Numbered from the stretch's first letter, positions 36,160 through 45,204 are shown. The stretch is 64,000 nucleotides of DNA from Sphingomonas dokdonensis (GCF_002197685.1 NZ_NBBI01000002.1:124001-188000), one strand, 5' to 3'. Program-made: numbers and translations. The notes: generated from the sequence alone by a model not told the origin.

Positions 36160-38574
36160 TCAGCCGGCCGGGAGGGCGTAAGCGATCACCTGATCGCTGA
36201 CGGGCGTCTCCATGAAGTGGTGGCCGCCGGCGTAGATCACGAGATATTCACGCCCGTTGGCTTCATAGACCATCGGGGTCGCCTGTCCGCCGCCCGGCAG
36301 CGTCTTGGTCCACAAAGTCTCGCCGGTCGCGAGATCAATCGCGCGGATCAGATTGTCGGTGGCGGCGGCGATGAAGATGAGGCCGCTGGCCGTTACCACC
36401 GAGCCGCCGTTATTGGGCGTGCCGATCGTCAGCGGCAGCATGGAAGGGATGCCGAACGGGCCGTTCGTGCGTGCTGTGCCGAAGGGGCGATCCCAGATCG
36501 TCTTGCCGGTCGCCATGTCGATGGCGCGGATGCCGCCATAGGGCGGCTGCTTACACAGCATGCCGGTGAATTTCATGCGCCAGCCGGCATTCACGTCAAC
36601 CGCATAAGGCGTATTGGCCTGCGGATCGCCCGCACCTTCCGCGCCGCCGATGCTGCCGCGAGCCTGATCGCGCGGCGCCCAGCCGCGCTTGTTGGCGACC
36701 GCACGCGGCACGAGCCGGGTGTAATTGGGCATGTCGTTGTAATTGGCGACGATCACGCCGCGTTGCGGATCGATCGCAACGCCGCCCCAATCGGTGCCGC
36801 CATTGTAGCCAGGATAGGTGACCGAACGCCGATCCGCCTCTGGCGGGGTGAAGAAGCCCTTGTAGCTCGCCTTGCGGAACTGGATGCGGCAGATCATCTG
36901 ATCGATTGGCGACATGCCCCACATGTCCCGCTCGGTTAGCGGCGGCTTGCGCAGCGTTTGCCAGGTCGAGACGATCTGCGTCGGCGCGCGCTCCTGCGGC
37001 TCGACGCCGCCGCCGGGCGCCTTGATCGTGCCGATCGGAGTGAGCGGCCGGCCGGTGCGGCGATCGAGCACGTAGATGTCGCCTTGTTTGCTCGGCAGGA
37101 CCAAGGCGGGCGTGCCACGATAATCGACCAGGCTTGCCTGGGCGCCGAAATCGTAATCCCACACGTCCTTTTTCACCGCCTGAAAGCGCCAGCGCGGTTT
37201 GCCCGTGGTGACGTCCAGCGCGACGAGCGAGGTGGCAAACTTGTTTTCCGGCGGGCGGCGCGAGGCGCTGTAATAATCGGCCGAGGCATTGCCCATCGGC
37301 AGATAGACAAGGCCAAGCTGCTCATCGCCGCTGGCGATCGTCCACATATTGGGGGTGCCGCGCGCCCAGGTCTGCCCGGCGGGGGGGTAGCCGTTCCAAT
37401 CGGGGTGCATCATGTCCCACGCCCAGCGCAGCCGGCCGGTGACGGCGTCGAACCCCTGAATGACGCCCGACGGCGCCCAGCGATTCTGCCCGTCGAGCAC
37501 CTGATGGCCGGTGACGACCACGCCGCGCACGATGGTGGGCGGCGAGTTGATCGAGACATAGCCATCGGGTGTTTCGCCCATGCCGATCTTTGCATCGACA
37601 CGGCCGTTGCTGCCGAAGTCCTGGCACAGCCGGCCGGTCCGCGCGTCGATCGCGAAGATGCGGGCGTCGAGGGTGCCCCAGATGATCCGTGTGGCGCAGG
37701 CCTGCGCCGCATCCGCACCGGGCACGGCATAATAGCTGACCCCGCGACAGGCAGCGGTGTAGGGGATGGCGGTGTCGGGCACCTGCGGATCGAACCGCCA
37801 GCGCTGCCGCCCCGTGGCGGGGTCAAGCGCGATCACCATGGATTTGGGCGTACACACATAAAGCGTGTCGCCGATCTTCAGCGGCGTGTTCTCCGCGCCG
37901 TACGTGCCCTTCGCCGCCTGCGACGGCAGGTCGCCGGTGTGGAACATCCACGCCCGTTCCAGCTTGCCGACGTTGGCGGGCGTGATTTGGCCCAGCGGCG
38001 AAAAACGCCGCGCGCTGTACGAGCCGCCATAGGCCGGCCAGTCCGCCCCCGCCTGCATCTGCGCCGGATCGGCCATGGCGCCGCCCGGTGCGGGCAGCGC
38101 CATGAGCACCGGCGAGCGATTGATTTGGCCCAGCACAACAAAGGTGAGCGCGGTGACGCCGATCACGGCGGCAATCGCGATCAGTGAGGTGCGCCAGCGA
38201 TGCGCGGTGGAGAGCAGCGGCACCACCAGCAGCACGGCGATAAGCAGCACGATCGGCGCGACGATCCGCGGCACAAGCGCCCAGCCGTTGGTGCCGACTT
38301 CCCAGAAGGCCCAGATCACGGTGAGGGCGACGACGGCGGCGTAAAGCCAGGCGCCAAGCACGTGCTGGCGGAACAGCAGCCAGCCCGCCGCGATCATGGC
38401 GACACCGGTGATGGCATAATAAAGCGAGCCACCAACGGCGGCGAGCCAGATGCCCCCGCCCGCAAGCACGACCCCGATCAGCGCGAGGAGCCCGCCGACG
38501 ATCATTGCGGCGATGCTTCGTCCCCCGGAGCCGTGGCCGATGATCGTGTCGCCGCGGGCGAAAGGCGGGGCCAT
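36160..38574 (-). CDS. gcd: Membrane-bound PQQ-dependent glucose/quinate/shikimate-type dehydrogenase
   Basis: Periplasmic quinoprotein of 804 residues that oxidises aldoses, quinate or shikimate and passes electrons to ubiquinone. Five N-terminal hydrophobic helices (about 20-155) precede an eight-bladed PQQ propeller containing WPAYGGSYSARRFSPLGQI, several W-motif repeats such as LVALDVTTGKPRWRFQ, and CGKQPP-like/KFTGMLCKQPPYGG near the end. Length matches E. coli Gcd (796). GGAG lies 7 nt before the ATG. PQQ-synthesis genes are not in this window. The sugar specificity is uncertain. Confidence 0.9.
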   Translation of the reverse strand: MAPPFARGDTIIGHGSGGRSIAAMIVGGLLALIGVVLAGGGIWLAAVGGSLYYAITGVAMIAAGWLLFRQHVLGAWLYAAVVALTVIWAFWEVGTNGWALVPRIVAPIVLLIAVLLVVPLLSTAHRWRTSLIAIAAVIGVTALTFVVLGQINRSPVLMALPAPGGAMADPAQMQAGADWPAYGGSYSARRFSPLGQITPANVGKLERAWMFHTGDLPSQAAKGTYGAENTPLKIGDTLYVCTPKSMVIALDPATGRQRWRFDPQVPDTAIPYTAACRGVSYYAVPGADAAQACATRIIWGTLDARIFAIDARTGRLCQDFGSNGRVDAKIGMGETPDGYVSINSPPTIVRGVVVTGHQVLDGQNRWAPSGVIQGFDAVTGRLRWAWDMMHPDWNGYPPAGQTWARGTPNMWTIASGDEQLGLVYLPMGNASADYYSASRRPPENKFATSLVALDVTTGKPRWRFQAVKKDVWDYDFGAQASLVDYRGTPALVLPSKQGDIYVLDRRTGRPLTPIGTIKAPGGGVEPQERAPTQIVSTWQTLRKPPLTERDMWGMSPIDQMICRIQFRKASYKGFFTPPEADRRSVTYPGYNGGTDWGGVAIDPQRGVIVANYNDMPNYTRLVPRAVANKRGWAPRDQARGSIGGAEGAGDPQANTPYAVDVNAGWRMKFTGMLCKQPPYGGIRAIDMATGKTIWDRPFGTARTNGPFGIPSMLPLTIGTPNNGGSVVTASGLIFIAAATDNLIRAIDLATGETLWTKTLPGGGQATPMVYEANGREYLVIYAGGHHFMETPVSDQVIAYALPAG

Positions 38575-39114
38575 GACATTTCTCCGGGTCGCAGTATCAT
38601 CCGAGAAACAGTTTGTAACGAAAACGGTTCATTTGTCGCGGATCAGGGGGCAGCGATTCAGGTGCCTGGCCGCGCCGGCCGTTGGCGAAGCCGCATCACG
38701 GGCAGGCTGGGGCGGGACGGACTTTGGGGCGGGTGGTGACTGCCAATGGTAGCCACCGGCAGCATCGAGCGTCGTGAGAAAGCCATCGGCCTGCGCGCGC
38801 GTATCGGGTCGTCGCAGGTCTCGAATACGCGCCAATGGGATAAAGGGTTTGGACCCAAGCCCGCCGTCTCCGAACTGGCTCATGCCGAGCGTGTCGAGCA
38901 ACTGGACCCTTTCGTAAGCATCGAGATGGTTCTCGAAATACCAGAGGCGAACCTGGGTGAGATCGGCGCAGTCGGGTGACGACAGGCCAAGGAGAGCTGG
39001 TCGCTGAAGATGGGGGTGAGCGCCGTCACCGCGCGACAACCCTCTGGGGCCGGAAAGCGATACGGCACAGGCGGCAGCCGCCCAGGTTGTGAACCGATTT
39101 TCCAGGTGGCGGGG
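38575..39114. other. Region without a confident gene between gcd and tRNA-Ala
   Basis: About 540 bp. An open frame exists on the minus strand from 39039 (TTG) to 38629, giving a 136-residue sequence with coherent-looking segments such as VRLWYFENHLDAYERVQLLDTL, but no family I recognise and only moderate third-position GC. A plus-strand frame (38746-38979) overlaps it. Neither can be called with confidence. Confidence 0.45.
38629..39039 (-). CDS. Uncertain ORF or decayed gene (136 aa)
   Basis: Candidate gene upstream of gcd on the same strand. It begins with TTG and lacks a ribosome site. The middle region has realistic protein composition (aromatic- and Leu-rich, FGDGGLGSKPFIPLARI), whereas the two ends are Arg/Ser/Pro-rich. 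In the segment 38821-38880 only 12 of 20 codons end in G/C, below the level of neighbouring genes. This can mean a foreign insert, a decayed gene or simply non-coding DNA; a frameshift relative to another minus-strand frame (starting ATG at 39068) is possible. Confidence 0.28.
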   Translation of the reverse strand: MSRGDGAHPHLQRPALLGLSSPDCADLTQVRLWYFENHLDAYERVQLLDTLGMSQFGDGGLGSKPFIPLARIRDLRRPDTRAQADGFLTTLDAAGGYHWQSPPAPKSVPPQPARDAASPTAGAARHLNRCPLIRDK

Positions 39115-39190
39115 TGGTGGAGCCGAGGGGAATCGAACCCCTGACCTCTGCAGTGCGATTGCAGCGCTCTCCCATCTGAGCTACGGCCCC
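39115..39190 (-). tRNA. tRNA-Ala (anticodon CGC)
   Basis: 76 nt including CCA. Anticodon stem CTGCA/TGCAG closes ATCGCAC, giving anticodon CGC for GCG codons. The acceptor stem GGGGCCG/CGGCTCC includes a G3:U70 wobble, the alanine identity pair. The T arm has GGTTCGATTCC. Confidence 0.96.
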
Positions 39191-39420
39191 GCCCGGATCC
39201 CGGCGCAGCCGGGAGCGTCGCCCTTAGCTTGCGTTGTACGGCGATGCAACGGCTTCTCTTCGGTAGTGCCCGGCCGCCCGATGCAACTCACCGATGGCCC
39301 GCTGCACTTGGCCGAAAGTGGTAAATCCGATCGGAACATAAGCCCTTGTCGTCGCTTGAATCGGGCATGGCGATCGGGCGCCAGAGCCCGGCGCCGTCCG
39401 CAGACGGAAGGAGACGGGAC

Positions 39421-40647
39421 ATGGGCTACGAACGCTATCCACGTGGCGATTACAACGGCCGCCGCGACCCCCAGGATTTTGGCCGCGACTACGGGTCGGG
39501 CCGGGACTACAGCTATTCCAGCGCGCGTGATTACAGCGCGGCCGGCGCCTTCGATGGCGGTCGCCAGCGCGGGTCGCAGCGTGACGACGATCGCGATTAC
39601 ACCGAAAATTTCGTGCCTTACGGCGAGCGCAACGATCGCGGCCGTGGCTATGGTGCGGGCGGCGGTTATGGCGGGCGCGGCGGTGGCCGCGGCGGCTGGA
39701 ACGATCGCGACAACGACACGCGCGACTGGGGCGATCGTGGCGGCAGCAGCCAGTTCTATGGCCAATCGGGCGGCGACCAATATGGCCGCGGCGGCTATGG
39801 CGATGACAATCGCGGTGGCTACGGCGGTGGCTATGGTGGCGGTGGGCGCCGCTTCGACAACAACGACCGGTATCGCGATCGCGAGTTCGGCGGGCAGCGT
39901 CAGCGCATGGGTGGTGAGCGCATGGGCGGCGACCGGATGGGTGGCGACCGGATGGGTGGCGGCAATCGCCAGCGCGGCGGCTATCGCGGCATGCCGCAGG
40001 GCTATGACTATGAGGATCGCGGTTTCTTCGCCCGGGCCGGCGACGAGGTCCGCTCGTGGTTCGGCGACGACGAGGCGGAGCGCCGCCGCGAGGCCGACAT
40101 GCGCTATGACGAGCGCGATTACGGCAACCAGTACGGGCACGATCGCGATTCCGACTACGGCTCGTGGCGCCGGTCGCAGATTGCGGCGCTCGACCGTGAC
40201 TATGCCGAATATCGCAACGAAAACCGTGGCAAGTTCGAGAATGAATTCTCGTCCTGGCGCTCCAACCGTCAGACGCAGCGCGATTCGCTGAACAAGGTGA
40301 CGGAGCATATGGACGTCGTCGGCTCCGACGGCTCGCATGTCGGCACCGTCGACAAGGTGCGCGGCGATCGTATCCTGCTGACCAAGAACGACAAGGATGC
40401 CGATGGCCACCACCATTCGATCCCGTCGAGCTGGATCAGCAGCGTCGACACCAACGTGACGCTGTCCAAGACCGCCGACCAAGCCAAGAAGCATTGGCGC
40501 GACGAGGAAAACAGCAGCGCCATGTTCAACTATGGTGACAAGACGGCCGATCGCGACGGCAGCCGGACGACCCAGAGCGGTCAGTCAGGTCAGACCACGT
40601 CGGGCGATCGCACCAATCTCGATCGGAGCTTCTCGGGCACCTATTGA
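39421..40647 (+). CDS. DUF2171 domain protein with Gly/Arg-rich N-terminus
   Basis: A 408-residue protein. Residues about 70-195 are Gly, Arg, Tyr and Asp-rich low complexity (e.g. GGYGGRGGGRGG, and a tandem MGGERMGGDRMGGDRMGG segment), resembling RNA-binding RGG regions or disordered stress proteins. A SWFGD motif is at 212-216, and a DUF2171/PRC-barrel-like domain follows (about 296-345; MDVVGSDGSHVGTVDKVRGD). No membrane span or signal. GAAGGAGA precedes the ATG. Sphingomonad relatives are usually stress-linked; role here unproved. A strong terminator follows. Confidence 0.8.
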   Translation: MGYERYPRGDYNGRRDPQDFGRDYGSGRDYSYSSARDYSAAGAFDGGRQRGSQRDDDRDYTENFVPYGERNDRGRGYGAGGGYGGRGGGRGGWNDRDNDTRDWGDRGGSSQFYGQSGGDQYGRGGYGDDNRGGYGGGYGGGGRRFDNNDRYRDREFGGQRQRMGGERMGGDRMGGDRMGGGNRQRGGYRGMPQGYDYEDRGFFARAGDEVRSWFGDDEAERRREADMRYDERDYGNQYGHDRDSDYGSWRRSQIAALDRDYAEYRNENRGKFENEFSSWRSNRQTQRDSLNKVTEHMDVVGSDGSHVGTVDKVRGDRILLTKNDKDADGHHHSIPSSWISSVDTNVTLSKTADQAKKHWRDEENSSAMFNYGDKTADRDGSRTTQSGQSGQTTSGDRTNLDRSFSGTY

Positions 40648-40697
40648 TCGAGCCGAGCCAATCGCCGGCCGTTTCCCTCTGCGGCCAGGCGAGCGGG

Positions 40698-40724
40698 GAG
40701 CCCGGGCGTGTCGCCCGGGCTCTT
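40698..40724 (+). terminator. Terminator after the DUF2171 gene
   Basis: 11-bp GC-rich stem GAGCCCGGGCG (40698-40708) with its complement at 40712-40722, loop TGT, followed by TTTG. Confidence 0.85.
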
Positions 40725-40782
40725 TGCGTTGGAGCGGGTGCTGGGGCATGGTGGCGCAAACCGAACAACACGGGAGAGAATG

Positions 40783-41769
40783 ATGCCACGCGCCTGGACC
40801 CTGAAATCGCGCCCGAAGGGCATGCCGACGGCCGACAATTTCGCGCTGGTCGACCAGCCGTCCGCCACGCTGGAAGACAATCAGATCCGCGTCGCCAACC
40901 GCTTCCTGTCGGTCGATCCGTACATGCGCGGGCGGATGAACGACGTGAAAAGCTATGTGCCGCCGTTCGCGCTGGGCGAGCCGATGCAGGGCGGCGCGAT
41001 CGGCGAGGTGATCGAAAGCCGCGCGGCTGACGTGCCGGTCGGCACCAAGGTGCAGCACATGATGGGCTGGCGCGACGAAGCCGTGCTGTCGGCCAGCCAG
41101 GCGCAAAAGCTGCCGTCGATGGACGTGCCGGATGAGGCGTTCCTCGGGCAGTTCGGCATGCCCGGCATGACCGCGTATTTCGGGCTGCTCGACGTCGCCG
41201 AGGCGAAGGCGGGCGAGACGGTGTTCGTTTCCGCCGCCGCCGGCGCGGTCGGATCAACGGTGGTGCAGATCGCCAAGGCGAAGGGGATGACGGTGATCGG
41301 CTCGGCCGGCGGCGCGGACAAGTGCGACTGGGTGAAGTCGCTCGGCGCCGACGACGTGATCGATTATAAGGCCGGCGACGTGGTGCAGGCGCTGGCCAAG
41401 GCGGCGCCCGACGGCATCGACGTGTATTTCGACAATGTCGGCGGCGATCACCTCGATGCCGCGCTGCTTGCGTGCCGGATGCACGCGCGCTTCGCGATCT
41501 GCGGCATGATCGACATCTACAACGAAGGGCAGCCGCAGGCGCTGAAGTATCTCGCCAAGGTGATCGGCGCGCGCGTGACGATCAAGGGCTTCCTGGTCGG
41601 CGATCACATGGCGCGCGTGGCGGATTTCTATGCCGACATGGGCCAGTGGCTGAAGGACGGCACGCTGAAGCGCGAGGAGACGATCTTCGACGGGTTGGAG
41701 AAGGCGCCCGACGCGTTCCTTGGCCTGTTCACCGGCGCCAACAAGGGCAAGATGCTGGTCCGCGTCTGA
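40783..41769 (+). CDS. NADP-dependent MDR-family oxidoreductase (curcumin-reductase/leukotriene-B4-dehydrogenase type)
   Basis: A 328-residue zinc-independent medium-chain reductase. It has an N-terminal GroES-like part (PYMRGRMND), the Rossmann loop SAAAGAVGSTVVQIAKAKG and conserved FDNVGGDHLDAALL, the pattern of alkenal/one oxidoreductases that reduce enones with NADPH. No zinc-binding Cys cluster is present. GGGAGAGA precedes two possible ATGs (40780 and 40783); the latter has better spacing. Ends next to a two-way terminator. Confidence 0.9.
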   Translation: MPRAWTLKSRPKGMPTADNFALVDQPSATLEDNQIRVANRFLSVDPYMRGRMNDVKSYVPPFALGEPMQGGAIGEVIESRAADVPVGTKVQHMMGWRDEAVLSASQAQKLPSMDVPDEAFLGQFGMPGMTAYFGLLDVAEAKAGETVFVSAAAGAVGSTVVQIAKAKGMTVIGSAGGADKCDWVKSLGADDVIDYKAGDVVQALAKAAPDGIDVYFDNVGGDHLDAALLACRMHARFAICGMIDIYNEGQPQALKYLAKVIGARVTIKGFLVGDHMARVADFYADMGQWLKDGTLKREETIFDGLEKAPDAFLGLFTGANKGKMLVRV

Positions 41770-41778
41770 CCGCAAAAG

Positions 41779-41812
41779 AGGGGGCGTTGCCGATGATGCG
41801 GCAACGCCCCCT
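41779..41812. terminator. Strong hairpin between convergent MDR and zinc-metallopeptidase genes
   Basis: 14-bp perfect stem (AGGGGGCGTTGCCG, complement at 41799-41812) with a 6-nt loop ATGATG. Serves both directions; U-run is short on each side. Confidence 0.8.
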
Positions 41813-41845
41813 GTCCTTCAGATCGTTGCCCCGCTTTCGGTGTGA

Positions 41846-42757
41846 TCAGATCGCACCGCTGAACGTATCGCATACCGCCGGGTCGCCGCTTTCCAGCCCG
41901 CGGCGCAGCCACGCCTGGCGCTGCGCCGAGGTGCCGTGGGTGAAGCTTTCGGGCACCACGCGGCCCTGCGCCTCGCGCTGCAAGGTATCGTCGCCGATCG
42001 CCTGCGCGGCGCGCATTCCTTCCTCGATGTCGCCGGGCTCCAGCCGGTTGCGGTTCTGCGCCGCCCAGACGCCGGCATAGCAATCCGCCTGCAGTTCGAG
42101 CCGAACCGACAGCGCATTGCCTTCGGCGCGGCTGGCGCGCTGCTGCGCCTGGCGGACCTGCTGCGAGGCGCCGGTCAGCGTCTGGATGTGGTGGCCGAAT
42201 TCATGCGCCACGACGTAATATTGGGCGAAATCGCCGGCGGCGCGGAAGCGCTGCTCCAGTTCCTGGAAGAAGCTGGTGTCGATATAGATGCCCTGATCCG
42301 AAGGGCAGTAGAACGGACCCATGGCGGACGCCGCCGCGCCGCAGCCCGACATGCCCTGGCCGCCGTAGAACACCAGCTTGGGCGCCTGAAACCGTTCGCC
42401 CGACTGCGCGAACAGCCGCTCCCACGTGTTTTCCGCCGAGGAGAAGGCGTTGCACGTCGAGCGCGTCGCCGCATCGACCGAACAGGACGCCGCCGCGCCG
42501 CTGCCCGTGCTGCCGGCATCGTTCCGGCTGACCTGTGTCGAGGGCGCGCTGCCGCCGCCGCCGAGCAGTCCGCCAAGATTGCCGAGCCCGCCGAACACCG
42601 CAAAGATCAGCAGCACGACGACGATGCCGCCGCAGCCGAAGCGGCTGCCGATCATTGGCAACAGCCCGAGCAGCAGCCCGCCACCCCCGCCGCCGCCGAA
42701 ACTTTGCCCCCGTTGATCCTCGACGTTGATGTCGTTGTCGAAATCGTCGAGCCGCAT
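41846..42757 (-). CDS. Neutral zinc metallopeptidase (YpfJ family)
   Basis: A 303-residue membrane-anchored zinc protease. The N-terminus is RLDDFDNDINVEDQRG, the next section a Gly-rich linker and one membrane segment (about 30-65), and the catalytic motif is HEFGHH (185-190) followed by LELQADCYAGVWA, which gives the third ligand region. Length and layout fit YpfJ/Zn_peptidase 2 members. The ATG at 42757 gives the family N-terminus; the longer frame overlaps the divergent SDR gene. Substrate unknown. Confidence 0.9.
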   Translation of the reverse strand: MRLDDFDNDINVEDQRGQSFGGGGGGGLLLGLLPMIGSRFGCGGIVVVLLIFAVFGGLGNLGGLLGGGGSAPSTQVSRNDAGSTGSGAAASCSVDAATRSTCNAFSSAENTWERLFAQSGERFQAPKLVFYGGQGMSGCGAAASAMGPFYCPSDQGIYIDTSFFQELEQRFRAAGDFAQYYVVAHEFGHHIQTLTGASQQVRQAQQRASRAEGNALSVRLELQADCYAGVWAAQNRNRLEPGDIEEGMRAAQAIGDDTLQREAQGRVVPESFTHGTSAQRQAWLRRGLESGDPAVCDTFSGAI

Positions 42758-42908
42758 CGCGGAAGCCCCTTTGTTACTGTTCCGGCATGAATGCGCGAAG
42801 CCGAGTAGCGGTTGCACGCGCCGGCGGGTTGATCGGGCGGGCGCGCGCGGCAATGGTGGCGCGGCAGCGCGGCAGCGCGGACGGCGTGACGGCAGACGGG
42901 AGAGCGGC

Positions 42909-43694
42909 ATGTTTCTGAAGGGCAAGACGGCGCTGGTGACGGGCTCCACCTCGGGCATCGGCGCGGCTTATGCGAAGGCGCTGGCGGGCGCGGGCGCGGC
43001 GGTGATGATCAACGGCTTCGGTGACGACGACGCGATCGCGCGGCAATGCGCCGATCTGTCGGCGGCGAGCGGCGCGGCGGCGCTGCATGATGGCGCGGAC
43101 ATGACCAAGCCGGAAACGATCGCGGCGATGGTCGCGCGCTGCCATGAGGAGCTTGGCGGGCCCGACATCGTCATCAACAATGCCGGTATTCAGCATGTCG
43201 CGCCGGTGGCCGATTTCCCGATCGACAAATGGGATGCGATCATCGCGATCAACCTGACGAGCGCGTTTCACGTCATGCGTGCCGCCGTGCCGCTGATGCG
43301 CAAGGCCGGCTGGGGGCGAATCATCTCCACCGCCTCGGCGCACAGCCTGGTCGCCAGCCCCAACAAATCGGCGTATGTCGCGGCCAAGCACGGCGTGGTC
43401 GGGCTGACCAAGACGGTGGCGCTGGAAACCGCGACCGACGGGATCACGGTGAACTGCATCTCGCCCGGCTACGTCTGGACCGGGCTGGTCGAGAACCAGA
43501 TCCCCGACACGATGGCGGCGCGCGGGCTGACACGTGAGCAGGTGGTCAACGATGTGCTGCTCGCCGCGCAGCCGACCAAGGAATTCGTGACGCCCGAACA
43601 GGTTGCGGCCTTTGCGCTGTTCCTGTGCCGCGACGAGGCGGCGTCGGTGACGGGCGCCAACCTTTCGATGGACGGCGGCTGGACCACCGCCTGA
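42909..43694 (+). CDS. 3-hydroxybutyrate dehydrogenase-like SDR
   Basis: Short-chain dehydrogenase of 261 residues. The Rossmann glycine motif is TGSTSGIG, NNAG is at about residue 90, and the catalytic Ser-Tyr-Lys set is present (TASAHS...YVAAKHG). The segment AHSLVASPNKSAYVAAKHGVVGLTKTVALE is typical of BdhA, which interconverts 3-hydroxybutyrate and acetoacetate in PHB turnover. GGGAGAG precedes the ATG. Other SDR specificities cannot be excluded. Confidence 0.85.
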   Translation: MFLKGKTALVTGSTSGIGAAYAKALAGAGAAVMINGFGDDDAIARQCADLSAASGAAALHDGADMTKPETIAAMVARCHEELGGPDIVINNAGIQHVAPVADFPIDKWDAIIAINLTSAFHVMRAAVPLMRKAGWGRIISTASAHSLVASPNKSAYVAAKHGVVGLTKTVALETATDGITVNCISPGYVWTGLVENQIPDTMAARGLTREQVVNDVLLAAQPTKEFVTPEQVAAFALFLCRDEAASVTGANLSMDGGWTTA

Positions 43695-43734
43695 TCACCG
43701 GCTAGCTCCGGTGCGAAAGAAAAGGGTCGTCCGC

Positions 43735-44385
43735 ATGAGGCAGGTGCTGATCGCATTGACGCTGGCGGCGACGCTGGGAGGTTGTGGCGGACGCAAATCA
43801 CCGCCGGCCGCCGAGGCGGGGCGACGTGAAGCGGAGCAAGCGCCGGCAAGCAGCTGGCGCGCGATCGCCACGCCGGCCGATCGTGAGCGGCTGCGCGCCT
43901 GGCGCGACAGCTGGGTCGATGCGCTGGCGCGTGCGCGGGCGAGCGGCGCGGCGCAGGCGATCGCCGCGCAAGGCGCGCTGCTGCTGCCCGACACCCGGCT
44001 GCCCGATCCGCTGCCGCCGCCAGGCGACTACCGCTGCCGCGTGTTCAAACTGGGTGCAAAGGGTGCCGGCGGGCTGAACTATGTCGCCTATCAATATTTC
44101 ACCTGCCGGATCGCGCGCGATGGCGCGCTGCTGCGGCTGGAGAAGATCACTGGATCGCAGCGGCCGGTCGGGCGGATCTTCCCCGATCCGGCGGGGCGCC
44201 CGGTGTTCCTCGGCACGCTGATGCTGGGCGACGAGACGCGCCCGATCGCGTACGGCCGCGATCAGAGCCGCGACCTCGCCGGCTTTGTCGATCGGGTGGG
44301 GGAGCGGCAATGGCGGCTGGTGCTGCCGCTGCCGGCGTTTGAGTCACTGGTGGACGTGATCGAGCTGGTACCGGCGGCTTCGTAG
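43735..44385 (+). CDS. DUF4893-type lipoprotein
   Basis: A 216-residue predicted lipoprotein: a hydrophobic signal ends at TLGGCG, with the lipidated cysteine at about residue 17. The following region includes LLPDTRLPDPLPPPGDYRCRVFKLG and ITGSQRPVGRIFPD, typical of the DUF4893 family seen in sphingomonads. Function unknown; probably attached to the periplasmic side of a membrane. ATG 43735 chosen because it begins directly before the signal; a GTG upstream is in frame. AAGGG precedes the start. Confidence 0.8.
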   Translation: MRQVLIALTLAATLGGCGGRKSPPAAEAGRREAEQAPASSWRAIATPADRERLRAWRDSWVDALARARASGAAQAIAAQGALLLPDTRLPDPLPPPGDYRCRVFKLGAKGAGGLNYVAYQYFTCRIARDGALLRLEKITGSQRPVGRIFPDPAGRPVFLGTLMLGDETRPIAYGRDQSRDLAGFVDRVGERQWRLVLPLPAFESLVDVIELVPAAS

Positions 44386-44400
44386 CGGGAGCGGCCTCGC

Positions 44401-45030
44401 CTAGCGCACCGCCTCCAGCGTCGCGGGGGCGATCATGGCGGGCGGCGGCGATGCTGGCTGCGGGGTTGCGGCCTCCGCCTCCAGCGCGGCGAGATATTCC
44501 TTGCCGTGGCGATCGACTACGGTGACCTGCGCCGCATTGGCCGCCGCCACGGCCTTCAGATACGAGCGCGGCTTCTTCATGAGGTCGGGGAAGTCGACCT
44601 GCACCAGCCCCGCGCGGCGCGCGGCCTCCTGCGTGAAATGCACGCAATTGCGGCTGTTCATGCGATAGGTGTTGTCGCCCTTGGTCTCGTCCCATTCGTC
44701 GACCAGTCGCAGAATGCTCGCATATTGCGCGTCGGTGAGCGTCAGTGAGAATTGCGCGTCGCTGCCGTCCATATAGCCGCGCTTGGCGATGTCGATCCGC
44801 CCCTTCACCGGGCCGAACAGGATGGCGGGCGTGATCGCCTTGGGCGTGAAGCCGTAGTTGAGGTCCACCGGCGCGCCACCCGCATCGGGCGTGCCGCGCA
44901 GCGTGAAGAACGCATGCGGGAAGTGGTTGCCGAACTCGTGGCTCCAGAACGTGATCGTCACCGCCGCATGGGCGGGCAGCGCGGCGAGCGACAGCAGCAG
45001 CGCGGCGAGGGTGGCGACAAAACGCGTCAT
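44401..45030 (-). CDS. Exported protein of unknown function with His/Cys pair (possible permuted NlpC/P60-type fold)
   Basis: A 209-residue protein with a signal peptide ending ALPAHA. The mature part has HFPHAFFTLRG near the N-terminus (His39) and a later NSRNCVHFTQEAARRAG (Cys129). A His-first, Cys-later order with 'NC..F' is the arrangement of circularly permuted papain-like families (LRAT, PPPDE and YiiX-type), so a thiol hydrolase activity is possible; this is inference. The C-terminal 40 residues are Ala/Pro-rich, possibly a tail. The nearest upstream neighbour on the strand is aceA, 240 bp away. Confidence 0.65.
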   Translation of the reverse strand: MTRFVATLAALLLSLAALPAHAAVTITFWSHEFGNHFPHAFFTLRGTPDAGGAPVDLNYGFTPKAITPAILFGPVKGRIDIAKRGYMDGSDAQFSLTLTDAQYASILRLVDEWDETKGDNTYRMNSRNCVHFTQEAARRAGLVQVDFPDLMKKPRSYLKAVAAANAAQVTVVDRHGKEYLAALEAEAATPQPASPPPAMIAPATLEAVR

Positions 45031-45204
45031 GGCGCTGGTTGTGTCACTGTGCGGTGGATGGCTCAAGCCGTTGATTTGGCGGGGGTGCATGGAAATACCC
45101 GCCGGTGACTGGCACCGACGGGCATCCTTCCTCCCCAGGAACTTGGTGGCCGATTGGCCGAAGTGGGTGGCCGGGTGGCGCCGCGGCGGAGCCGCGTCGT
45201 CGGA

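Noticed and set aside
39333-39357. Second EcfG promoter upstream of the DUF2171 gene
   Set aside because: GGAAC is present, but the downstream element is GCTT/CTTG rather than CGTT, so the match is too weak.
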